This document shows positions 15,986 through 22,482 of a stretch of 22,482 nt of DNA, in pieces. A program made the translations under genes and the position numbers. The notes beneath the pieces are model-generated. The model searched no databases, was not told the DNA's origin, and saw nothing but the letters and a program-made list of their open reading frames with translations. The stretch comes from Ruminococcaceae bacterium UBA7217 (GTDB taxonomy: Bacteria > Bacillota > Clostridia > Oscillospirales > Acutalibacteraceae), in the NCBI GenBank assembly GCA_002490425.1, contig DKTZ01000009.1, forward strand, positions 1 through 22,482, in the 5' to 3' direction. The stretch's first letter is position 1, and each line of letters starts with the position of its first letter.

Positions 15986-17614
15986 TTAATCCGGTTTTTT
16001 TAAAACTGCCCAAGCAATGTTAGTTGCGTGGTCGCCTACTCTTTCAAAATCAGTAATTGTATTAACAAACAGCATACCCGCCTTTGTGTCGCAGGAACGG
16101 TCGTTTAAGCGGTCGATGTGCAGTTGCTCAAAGGATTCCTGCATCTGGTCAATAGATGCCTCTAAAGAATTAACCTTACTTGCTCCTTCAAAGGTGATTT
16201 CCTGATTTGTGAAAGAGTCAATAGCGGCATCAATAAGGTCAAGCGCTGTTTCATACATACATTTAAGCTCAGATTCAGCCTCAGATGAAAACTGAATGTT
16301 ATCATTAACTCTCGACTGAGCCGCCTCGGAAAGGTTTTGCGCATGGTCTCCGATACGTTCAATATCGTTTATGACATGGAAAACACGACCTATGTATTTT
16401 GCATCGGTATAAGATAAATCAAGTGAATTAATTTTAACCAGAATCGGCGTTATATTATGGTTTAAGTAGTTAATTAAATCTTCGTTATGCTGAATTTCAT
16501 CAAAATGCTCTGTCGAATTATTCAGCAAATCCTGTGCCGCTAAGCTGAAATTGTTACGCGCAATTAAAGCCATACGGTGAACCTCTTTTGCCACCTGAGC
16601 CACTGCAAAGGGCGGTGTTTTAAGCATAAGAGAATCAACATACTGCATTCTGAAATCGTCTTCGCCCTCTTCATGTTTATCGGGAATAATGAGACACGAT
16701 AGCTTAACAAGAATTTTTGCAAACGGAAACATAATAACAGTTGAAACAACATTGAAAATGATATGAACCATTGAAAGCTGCATCATTGTGTTGTCTCCGC
16801 AAAGCTGTTCAATCCACCTTGTGTACGGTATGAACTGCGACACAGCAATGAAAAATACCGTTCCGAACACATTAAAAAGAATGTGCATAACCGCTGTGCG
16901 CTTTGAATTTTTCTTTGTGCCTATTGCCGAAATAAGAGCGGTAATACACGTTCCTATATTCTGACCGTAGATTACGAAAACAGCAAAATTTAACGGAATA
17001 AGCCCTTTTGAAGCCAACGCCTGCAAAATGCCTATACTTGCCGCCGAAGAATGAAGTACAGCGGCAGTAACAGCGCCTATAACAATAGCCAAAACATAAT
17101 TGTTCTCGGCACTTAAAATCCAGTTTTTAAAAATTTCCGATTCCGCCAACGGACTCATTGAGGTTTTCATCAATGACATTCCGAGGAAAAGCATACCGAA
17201 GCCTGTGACAGCAAGGCCTAAATGCTTATGTAAATTCTTTTTAGCAAGCATCGACCAAAAAGCGCCGATACCTATTGCAATCGGAGCGTATTTTCCGATA
17301 TCAAGAGAAACAAGGACGCTAGTCGTCGTTGTACCGATATTTGCGCCCATAATAACGCCGATAGCCTGCGTCAGATTCATAATACCCGTGTTAACAAAGC
17401 CGACAACCATAACCGTAGTTGCAGTTGAGCTCTGAATAAGAGTGGTAATTATAAAGCCTACAAGAACGGCAAAGAAGCGGTTTTTTGTCATTCTCTCAAG
17501 CAGCGTTTTAAGCTTTGCTCCTGCGGCAAGCTCTAAGCCCTCGCCCAAAATTTTAATTCCGTAAAGCAAAAGCCCCATACCGCTTAAAAGCATTGCTATA
17601 TTTTCAAATCCCAT
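15986..17614 (-). CDS. Na+/phosphate cotransporter family protein (NptA/YjbB type) with PhoU-like tail
   Basis: A 542-residue membrane protein expected to move inorganic phosphate with sodium. The N-terminal half (about 1-320) has two inverted Na_Pi_cotrans repeats, seen as QSSTATT (61-67) with GANIGTTTTS (90-99), and LHSSAAS with GQNIGTCITAL further on, each within hydrophobic helices. The C-terminal part (about 340-542) is soluble, helical and PhoU-like, with the paired NDIERIGDHAQN and TDFERVGDHATN motifs of PhoU domains. AGAGGTGG precedes the ATG. It is 18 bp after the GH20 gene. Direction of transport (import or export of excess phosphate) is not certain from sequence. Confidence 0.93.
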   Translation of the reverse strand: MGFENIAMLLSGMGLLLYGIKILGEGLELAAGAKLKTLLERMTKNRFFAVLVGFIITTLIQSSTATTVMVVGFVNTGIMNLTQAIGVIMGANIGTTTTSVLVSLDIGKYAPIAIGIGAFWSMLAKKNLHKHLGLAVTGFGMLFLGMSLMKTSMSPLAESEIFKNWILSAENNYVLAIVIGAVTAAVLHSSAASIGILQALASKGLIPLNFAVFVIYGQNIGTCITALISAIGTKKNSKRTAVMHILFNVFGTVFFIAVSQFIPYTRWIEQLCGDNTMMQLSMVHIIFNVVSTVIMFPFAKILVKLSCLIIPDKHEEGEDDFRMQYVDSLMLKTPPFAVAQVAKEVHRMALIARNNFSLAAQDLLNNSTEHFDEIQHNEDLINYLNHNITPILVKINSLDLSYTDAKYIGRVFHVINDIERIGDHAQNLSEAAQSRVNDNIQFSSEAESELKCMYETALDLIDAAIDSFTNQEITFEGASKVNSLEASIDQMQESFEQLHIDRLNDRSCDTKAGMLFVNTITDFERVGDHATNIAWAVLKKPD

Positions 17615-17632
17615 ATTCCACCTCTAACCTGT

Positions 17633-19213
17633 TCAGTCTTTCAGCGTTTCGTTGTATTTATACTCATTTCCTTTAACCCCCAGATGATAGCAGGAAACGT
17701 TTTTAATACCTAATTTTTTCTTTTCAAGACGTGAATAGTTAATGTTCTTAGATTTCATATACAGCTTAAAGAAATCCAGTCTCTTATAAAAATCCTTGAA
17801 ATTTTTATATTTTTCTTTTGTCCACGCAATTTCAGCCAAAGCAAACATACGGGGATAAATTGAAAATTCAAGAGTTTCTCTGTCGGTTATCCATTCAGTC
17901 CAAGTTTCAAACTCAACGCCTAAAACAGAGCTGTCATTTGTAATCCCGAATTTTGACTCGTTAAATTTGTATGTCTTTTTTAACGGCATATGTGAATAAG
18001 ACATATCAAAATAGAAATTTGTCACAGGAGAAAGAATGAATTTTCTCTTCTTAGACTCCTTATTTACCCAAAGCGGATTTCTTAAAATCCAATAATGACA
18101 CACTATACCGCTGTCGGTTAAATCTGTCATACCGTCATTCCATGCAATGCAGGTTTTTCCCTTGGATTTAAGAAAAGCATTTATTCTGTTCATAAATACA
18201 GACTGTAATTCGGCAGCCGTTTTAACGCCGTTTTCCTCCATTGACCTTTTACAGTCGGGACAGTCGTTTTTCCAAACCTTGTGACCGAGCTGTGCTTCAT
18301 CTCCGCCTATATGAAAATATTCATACGGGAAAAGCTCGGTTACCTCTGAAAGAAGATTTTCAACGAATTTATATGTACTTTCTTTGCCGGGACACAGAAC
18401 GTTTTTAAATATTCCGTTTTCAGTTACAACCTCACAAGCCTCTCCGCCGCAGATAAGCTCAGGATAAGCGGCTATCATACATGAAGTGTGACCCGGAAGG
18501 TCAATTTCAGGAATAATATCAATATGAAGTCTTTTAGCGTAGGAGACAATTTCCCTGATTTCGTCTTTGGTATAATAATGAAAATATTCGCTTTCTTCAC
18601 TTTCGTGCTTGCATATTTTAGAAAGAGGCAAATTCTTTCCATTCAAATGCTCATATTTTCTTTTACTGCCAACGGAATTTAAAAGCGGATAAACCTCGCT
18701 CTCAATTCTGTAGCCTTGGTCATCGCTCAAATGCCAATGAAATTTATTGAGCTTTAAAAGAGCCATATTGTCAAGCGTTTGCTTAATTGTTTCCGCACCG
18801 AAGAAATGACGGCTTTCGTCAATCATACCTCCTCTGTAAGAAAATCTCGGGTAATCGTAAATATCTGCACCAAGAAGCGTTGCTTTGCCGCTCTCTTTCT
18901 TGCTCTGCATAAGCATAATTTTAAGTGTAACTGCTCCGTAAAATGCTCCTGCGCTGTCAGACGCGGTGATAACAACGCCGTCACCGTAAATTCTCAGCGT
19001 ATAGCCCTCATTCGGAACAGAAGAATCTTTGTTAAATTTAATTGCACCGTCAGATGCATTTGCTTTAGTCTTTAAATAATCTGTTAAAAACTTTCCCGCC
19101 TCAACAAATTCCGGAACACAAAGAACCTGTGTTTCGCTCGTTACCGTAAAGCTCGCGTCTACTGTGTCATACCTCTGCGGCTTCGGGATTATGCTGTATT
19201 TCGGTGCTTTCAT
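17633..19213 (-). CDS. GH20 beta-N-acetylhexosaminidase, probably cytoplasmic
   Basis: Predicted to remove terminal GlcNAc or GalNAc by substrate-assisted catalysis. The 526-residue protein has the N-terminal GH20b domain (about 5-120) and a barrel beginning RGGMIDESRHFF (127-138), then FHWHLSDDQGYRIE (158-171), PEIDLPGH (235-242) and HIGGDEA (301-307), whose Asp305-Glu306 is the catalytic pair. No signal peptide or membrane segment is seen, so the substrate is probably imported sugar or cell-wall fragments. I chose the ATG at 19213 since GGAGG lies 7 nt upstream; it overlaps the glycerophosphodiesterase stop by 4 bp (ATGA). Confidence 0.94.
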   Translation of the reverse strand: MKAPKYSIIPKPQRYDTVDASFTVTSETQVLCVPEFVEAGKFLTDYLKTKANASDGAIKFNKDSSVPNEGYTLRIYGDGVVITASDSAGAFYGAVTLKIMLMQSKKESGKATLLGADIYDYPRFSYRGGMIDESRHFFGAETIKQTLDNMALLKLNKFHWHLSDDQGYRIESEVYPLLNSVGSKRKYEHLNGKNLPLSKICKHESEESEYFHYYTKDEIREIVSYAKRLHIDIIPEIDLPGHTSCMIAAYPELICGGEACEVVTENGIFKNVLCPGKESTYKFVENLLSEVTELFPYEYFHIGGDEAQLGHKVWKNDCPDCKRSMEENGVKTAAELQSVFMNRINAFLKSKGKTCIAWNDGMTDLTDSGIVCHYWILRNPLWVNKESKKRKFILSPVTNFYFDMSYSHMPLKKTYKFNESKFGITNDSSVLGVEFETWTEWITDRETLEFSIYPRMFALAEIAWTKEKYKNFKDFYKRLDFFKLYMKSKNINYSRLEKKKLGIKNVSCYHLGVKGNEYKYNETLKD

Positions 19214-19953
19214 TTCATATCCTCCAAAACATTTCTGCAAAAATCGGGTACATTTGTAATCAATGCATCACAGCCCATACGTGTTAAGCTGACTATTTCA
19301 TCGTACTCGTTTACTGTCCACGGATTTACTGCCATTCCCTCTTTGTGAAGAGAGTCAACCTCTTCTTTTGTTATAAGAATTTTTTCGGGATGAGCGGCAT
19401 CCGCCTTTAACTCTTTGCAGTATTTGGCTACACCGTATTTTCTTACCTCATCGGCTAAATCGCCTGTTTCATATAAAAAGCCTGTTTTTATTTCGGGCGC
19501 AATTTCCTTTGAAAGTCGGATACATTCCGGGTCAAAGCAGGAAATTATTACGTTTTCCTCCAGACCGAATTTATGTACCTCATCAAGCGTTCGCTTAACA
19601 AGGTCGTTTGCCTTTTTAGGAGGTTTAATTTCAATATTAACCATTGTCATTTTCTTTACAATTGGGAGAAGCTCTGAAAGAGTCGGAATTAAGGTTCCAC
19701 TGAAATCCGAGCTGAAATAAGAGCCGAAATCAAATTTTCTGAGCTCCTCAAAGGTCATATCATCAATAAGACCCTCTCCGTTTGAAGTTGCGTCAATCGT
19801 GTAGTTATGGCAAATAACGATTTCACCGTCTTTTGAAAGATGAACGTCAGTTTCAATTCCGTCAGACAACAGCTTTACTGCCTTCGAAAAAGCAGGAAGA
19901 GTATTCTGCGGAGCGTATTTGTTTGCGCCTCTATGAGAAATAATAAGCGGCAT
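19210..19953 (-). CDS. Glycerophosphodiester phosphodiesterase (GDPD family)
   Basis: Hydrolyses glycerophosphodiesters to an alcohol and glycerol 3-phosphate, recycling phospholipid or teichoic acid head groups. The 247-residue protein has the GDPD signature: SHRGA (6-10, His7 and Arg8), PQNTLPAF (15-22), metal ligands Glu34 and Asp36 in GIETDVHLS, and His49 in CHNY. No signal peptide is seen, so it is probably cytoplasmic. I prefer the ATG at 19953, with AAAGG 9 nt upstream, over TTG at 19962. It is the first gene of the tightly spaced run through GH20, Na/Pi transporter, thyA, folA and GNAT. Confidence 0.93.
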   Translation of the reverse strand: MPLIISHRGANKYAPQNTLPAFSKAVKLLSDGIETDVHLSKDGEIVICHNYTIDATSNGEGLIDDMTFEELRKFDFGSYFSSDFSGTLIPTLSELLPIVKKMTMVNIEIKPPKKANDLVKRTLDEVHKFGLEENVIISCFDPECIRLSKEIAPEIKTGFLYETGDLADEVRKYGVAKYCKELKADAAHPEKILITKEEVDSLHKEGMAVNPWTVNEYDEIVSLTRMGCDALITNVPDFCRNVLEDMK

Positions 19954-20018
19954 AATAAACAACCTTTCATTTTTGTTTGATTAAGGCGAATAAGACCAAA
20001 TATTATTTTATTAAATTT

Positions 20019-20033
20019 TTTACAAGTTGTAAA
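20019..20033. repeat. 15-bp palindrome between spoIIR and the glycerophosphodiesterase gene
   Basis: TTTACAA (20019-20025), one G, then TTGTAAA (20027-20033). It lies just past the spoIIR stop and about 65 bp before the next start. It could be an operator for the glycerophosphodiesterase operon; a -35-like TTGTAA overlaps it on the minus strand, but no convincing -10 follows. Confidence 0.4.
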
Positions 20034-20036
20034 TAC

Positions 20037-20672
20037 TTATTTAAGTTTTTCTGAAATTTTTTCATATATTTCCACTATTTTGAATTTAAATTTATATTTA
20101 CTACCACCCTCGACAATCCGAACCTCATCTTTTTCAAGAACGTCCGAAATCTCACATTCTTTTGTTGCCGCAGGCAGACACATTGGCGGAAACATTACGC
20201 ACCACCAGTTATGCCCTTTTCCCTCGCCTATTATCACCTTAACCGCTGTGTAATCCCCTGCCGGCAGAGTTACAGAACTGTCATAGGTTCTTGTATTAAA
20301 ATATTCATTTTCGACCGTTATTTTTACATCATATTCAAATCCTTCATTTTCAATGACTTTAAGCGCTGCTTTTCGGAGCCGCTCTGTTTCGGGAAGAATT
20401 TTAGCCTTTGCATCTTCGGCAGTTACCGACCCGTCAAAAATCTCTTTTCCTTCAGAAAGAACGGCATCACGTACCTTCAGCTTAAGCGCTTGGTCTTCTT
20501 CGGAATCTGAATTTGCAATTACGTGCATACGGAGCATTTTTGAACGGATATTTTTGCACTCCTCTGAAAATGACGATATATTCAGTACACAGCATATAAG
20601 CAGAGCCGCCAAAACCGACGCTTCAATTTTAAAAATTCTATTTTTTATGGTTTTGCTTTTTTTAATATTCAT
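20037..20672 (-). CDS. spoIIR: Stage II sporulation protein R
   Basis: Made in the forespore, exported, and in B. subtilis activates SpoIIGA so that pro-sigma-E is cleaved in the mother cell. The 211-residue protein has an N-terminal membrane segment (about 17-33), the family signature LRMHVIANSDSEEDQALKLKVRDAV-type region starting at residue 47, and GHNWWCVMFPPMC (154-166). The C-terminal tail after 170 is shorter than in some homologues. Its presence implies the organism can form endospores. AAGGAG lies 9 nt before the ATG but is inside a hairpin (separate entry). I could not find a clean sigma-F promoter upstream. Confidence 0.93.
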   Translation of the reverse strand: MNIKKSKTIKNRIFKIEASVLAALLICCVLNISSFSEECKNIRSKMLRMHVIANSDSEEDQALKLKVRDAVLSEGKEIFDGSVTAEDAKAKILPETERLRKAALKVIENEGFEYDVKITVENEYFNTRTYDSSVTLPAGDYTAVKVIIGEGKGHNWWCVMFPPMCLPAATKECEISDVLEKDEVRIVEGGSKYKFKFKIVEIYEKISEKLK

Positions 20673-20677
20673 AAAAT

Positions 20678-20710
20678 AACACTCCTTTTGTGGATTTCAA
20701 AAGGAGTGTT
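20678..20710 (-). promoter_or_regulatory. Perfect hairpin that buries the spoIIR Shine-Dalgarno
   Basis: AACACTCCTTTTG (20678-20690) and CAAAAGGAGTGTT (20698-20710) are exact 13-bp complements with a 7-nt loop. In the spoIIR mRNA the ribosome site AAGGAG (20682-20687) is fully paired in this stem, which ends 5 nt before the ATG. It may limit translation unless melted. As a terminator it is weak, since only TTATTTTATG follows. Confidence 0.75.
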
Positions 20711-20750
20711 GACATATTTATTTAGTTTAATTCAATTTTAAATGTTGCCA

Positions 20751-21088
20751 CTCAAAAAGCATAGTCGCACTGCTCAACTTTCGGCGTTTCGCATTGCTAC
20801 TTATTTTTTCACCTCGCCGGATTGCCTATTTCTGCCACCGGCAGCGGCAATCACAACTCTGGCCCTCAGAAATATAGTCGTACTGCTTAGCTTTTGGCGC
20901 TGCGCATTACTCCTTATTTCTTCACCTCATTTTGCTCGTGCATTTCGACTATTGGACGGGAATCATAACTCTTCCCCTCAAAAACATAGTCGCACTGCTC
21001 GTTTGGAGCACTTCGCATTGCTCCTTGTTTTTTCACCTCGCCGGATTGCCTATTTCTGCCACCGGCAGCGGCAATCCGCCTCGCCCCG
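20751..21088. repeat. Three diverged tandem intergenic units of about 112-114 bp
   Basis: Units begin at 20751, 20865 and 20977, each with CTCARAAA..ATAGTCGYACTGCT, then GCATTRCT, then TTCACCTC. Units 1 and 3 share an identical 49-bp block (20804-20852 and 21028-21076) that contains a nested hairpin (GATTGCC/GGCAATC outside, TGCC/GGCA inside). Unit 2 has a different sequence there. The period is not consistently a multiple of three, and open frames through it look spurious. No gene is seen here. Confidence 0.85.
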
Positions 21089-21225
21089 CAAAGTCGGTTA
21101 CGGTTAATAATAAGAACCTGACACTTTGTGTCAGAACCTTGTTATCTTATAAATTTAATATACTTTATAAGTATTTTTCTAAACATAAAAATATCCCCCA
21201 CAAAGTCGGTTACGGTTAATAATAA
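21084..21225. repeat. Pair of 25-bp direct repeats 112 bp apart
   Basis: CAAAGTCGGTTACGGTTAATAATAA does not exceed one line: its two copies are 21089-21113 and 21201-21225, with key cores AAAGTCGG and TTACGGTTAAT, and CCCC one base upstream of each (21084-21087 and 21196-21199). The offset of 112 bp equals the last tandem-unit period. On the minus strand each copy directly follows a GC-richer hairpin and reads TTATTATTAACC. The intervening DNA is AT-rich and non-coding. Confidence 0.8.
21118..21134. other. Small perfect hairpin beside the first direct repeat
   Basis: CTGACAC (21118-21124) and GTGTCAG (21128-21134) pair with a TTT loop. On the minus strand TTCTTATTATT follows soon after, so it may act as a weak terminator for transcripts from the right. 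Confidence 0.5.
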
Positions 21226-21376
21226 CCTGCGTGTAAGCAGGTGGGTGTCATCTTGTTACACTTGTGCTCCCTTCGTCCGCAAATGCGGGAGGTCTGCTCC
21301 CATGCACCAAAGTACTGACTCCCTGTAAAAGTGTGTTGGGTTAATATTTACCGTAGTTGTCGGGCTTCGCAGGGTT
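21223..21376 (-). ncRNA. Candidate structured RNA of about 150 nt (6S-like architecture possible)
   Basis: AACCTGCG (21223-21230) can pair with CGCAGGGTT (21368-21376, one bulge), closing a non-coding stretch of about 150 nt that is richer in GC than its surroundings. Inside are nested pairings ACACTT/AAGTGT, GTGC/GCAC and CCGC/GCGG, giving one long irregular hairpin with an open middle, as in 6S RNA. A competing local hairpin (ACCTGC/GCAGGT on the minus strand) shares the 3' arm and is followed by TTATTATT. I favour the minus strand because a TATAAA box lies just right of 21376, but the plus strand is not excluded. Identity as 6S RNA is a guess from shape; no diagnostic sequence was recognised. 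Confidence 0.4.
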
Positions 21377-21397
21377 ATAAAATTTATATTGGAATTT

Positions 21398-21709
21398 TCA
21401 GTTTAAAAATCCGTCATCGGGTTCGGCTTCCCAAAGCTCCGAAAGACGCTCTTCAAAGATTGCGCTTATCTCTTCATACTCATTGTCGTCGTCAATCTGA
21501 ACAAGATAAGTTTCGCCGTCCTCTTCACTTACTTTAAGGACTATTACCTCGCCGTCATCCTCAAGCATTTCTTCGGGATTTTCAAAATACGGCAAAAGTG
21601 CAACATAACGTGCCGTATCGGTTTCAATTCTGTCAAGCTCTTCAAAAATATGCTCATTACCGTCATCGTCAGTGACGGTTACCAAATCGGGATTGTACTC
21701 TTCACTCAT
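21398..21709 (-). CDS. DUF1292 family protein (YrzB-like)
   Basis: A 103-residue acidic protein of the DUF1292 family, recognised by VTVTDDDGNEHIFEELDRIE (residues about 10-29), YVALLPY and the VLKVSEEDGETYLVQIDDD-type region followed by a short acidic tail. The family is widespread in Firmicutes and has no established function. I chose the ATG at 21709, with AGGAG 7 nt upstream, over an in-frame start six codons earlier. It follows the partial propeller-like gene by 26 bp and is probably co-transcribed. Downstream lies the candidate structured RNA and the repeat block. Confidence 0.85.
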   Translation of the reverse strand: MSEEYNPDLVTVTDDDGNEHIFEELDRIETDTARYVALLPYFENPEEMLEDDGEVIVLKVSEEDGETYLVQIDDDNEYEEISAIFEERLSELWEAEPDDGFLN

Positions 21710-21735
21710 AATTATTCTCCTAAACAAAAAAATTA

Positions 21736-22482
21736 TTACAAAATATATATTCCTGATTCAAGCCAGACTATTTCTTTTCCGCAGGAACGTAAGTATTTAT
21801 AAACAGGCTCGTCAAAAATGCGAAAATCTTTTACAGAATAGTCTTTGAGGCTTATAACTCTTACTTTTTTTGAAATTTCATTACAAATATAAAGCTCGTC
21901 GTTAAATTTTGAAATTGAAACAGGCTTTTGAAATGAGTCGGACTCTTTTGAGCCTATTCTCATACTGAATTTTTTGTGCGAAAGCGAATAGCTGACAACG
22001 CAGTTTTCATCCGGAACAACGCTCCAAATATACCTGCCGTCACATACAACGCCTGCAATTTCACTTTCATGGTATCGCAAATCGTTTGACCAAGCTATTG
22101 TGCCGTCCTGCGAAAAAACGCCTGTTTCACCGCTGGGATAGACAACAATTATCTGTTTTGACTCCGAAATGTCAGCGTCACAGGAAACATAATCGCCGAG
22201 CTGTTCAGAAATCTTTTTGTACTCCGCACCGTATTTATTAAGCAAATAAACGCTTTTTGTTACGGGCGTTTTCTGCATTCTCTTAATATCATAGCCGTAA
22301 AAATTAACACGAACTGCACCGTTCTGAGCTTCACTTTTTTTTGTATATATAATACCATTGGAAAATGCAATTATATCAATAATATCAGTATCAACTATCT
22401 TCTGCATATTCTCACCGTTAAATCCGTTTTTATTTATTATACTTGTTTTTTTATCTGCGGTCAATACGGTAAAAATTAATTT
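21736..22482 (-). CDS. Unrecognised protein, probably beta-propeller-like, 5' end outside the window
   Basis: The frame is open to the window edge, with no stop upstream, so the true start may lie beyond 22482. The visible 242-248 residues are rich in short beta strands with repeated patterns such as GIIYTKK, YGYDIKR, TGVFSQDGTIAWS, GRYIWSVVPDENCVVSYSL, DELYICNEISKKVRVISL and KEIVWLESGIYIL. These look like blades of a WD40/NHL-style propeller, although I recognise no named family. An internal ATG at 22407 with GGTGAG four nt upstream is a possible start. The residues at the window edge (LIFTVLT) are hydrophobic and could be the end of a signal or anchor segment. Function unknown. Confidence 0.6.
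   Translation of the reverse strand, partial: KLIFTVLTADKKTSIINKNGFNGENMQKIVDTDIIDIIAFSNGIIYTKKSEAQNGAVRVNFYGYDIKRMQKTPVTKSVYLLNKYGAEYKKISEQLGDYVSCDADISESKQIIVVYPSGETGVFSQDGTIAWSNDLRYHESEIAGVVCDGRYIWSVVPDENCVVSYSLSHKKFSMRIGSKESDSFQKPVSISKFNDELYICNEISKKVRVISLKDYSVKDFRIFDEPVYKYLRSCGKEIVWLESGIYIL

Noticed and set aside
20742..21219. Plus-strand open frames of 95-121 codons in the repeat block
   Set aside because: They run through tandem repeats in different phases, lack ribosome binding sites and domain features, and change frame between units; they are most likely spurious translations of an intergenic repeat.
21089..21225. CRISPR-like repeat-spacer structure
   Set aside because: Only two copies of the 25-bp element, with an 87-bp interval and no cas genes in the window; the interval is far longer than CRISPR spacers.

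Overview
The window is a chromosomal stretch of a low-GC, spore-forming member of the Clostridia, most like the Ruminococcaceae/Oscillospiraceae. The grounds are an IspH reductase fused in frame to ribosomal protein S1 (a known clostridial arrangement), a SpoIIR sporulation signalling protein, a DUF1292 protein, a CmpB-type membrane protein and AT-rich DNA with strong AGGAGG-type ribosome binding sites. This is inference from gene content; no 16S gene is present. No phage, transposase, CRISPR array, tRNA or rRNA was seen.

Layout. (1) 1-3.6 kb: an RluA-type pseudouridine synthase on the plus strand converges on ligA across a shared terminator. A small CmpB-like membrane protein diverges from ligA. 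(2) 3.5-5.2 kb: a membrane-anchored GH27 alpha-galactosidase with a beta-sandwich-like insert in its catalytic barrel overlaps the CmpB-like gene tail to tail. (3) 5.3-10.9 kb: a minus-strand cluster reads rpiR-type regulator, BaiN/HI0933 flavoprotein, cmk, plsC, ispH-rpsA, and ends at a strong hairpin. It joins pyrimidine nucleotide, phospholipid and isoprenoid supply with translation. (4) 10.9-12.6 kb: a deoxyinosine-type DNA glycosylase overlaps tmcAL (tRNA-Met ac4C synthesis). (5) 12.8-14.1 kb: ackA on the plus strand has a near-consensus promoter and a bidirectional terminator, with no pta beside it. (6) 14.1-20.0 kb: a tightly packed minus-strand run reads glycerophosphodiesterase, GH20 hexosaminidase, Na/Pi cotransporter, thyA, folA, GNAT acetyltransferase. 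(7) 20.0-20.7 kb: spoIIR, whose Shine-Dalgarno sequence is buried in a perfect 13-bp hairpin. (8) 20.7-21.4 kb: about 690 bp without a gene. It holds three diverged tandem units of about 112-114 bp, a 25-bp direct repeat and a candidate structured RNA. (9) 21.4-22.5 kb: a DUF1292 protein and an unrecognised, probably truncated, beta-propeller-like protein.

Most genes are housekeeping and recognisable. What most deserves a second look is non-coding or regulatory: the internal ribosome binding site exactly at the IspH/S1 junction, the spoIIR leader hairpin, and the repeat and RNA block at 20.75-21.38 kb. ThyA is of the Bacillus subtilis/phage phi3T type rather than the E. coli type. I did not find a clearly new multi-gene system.
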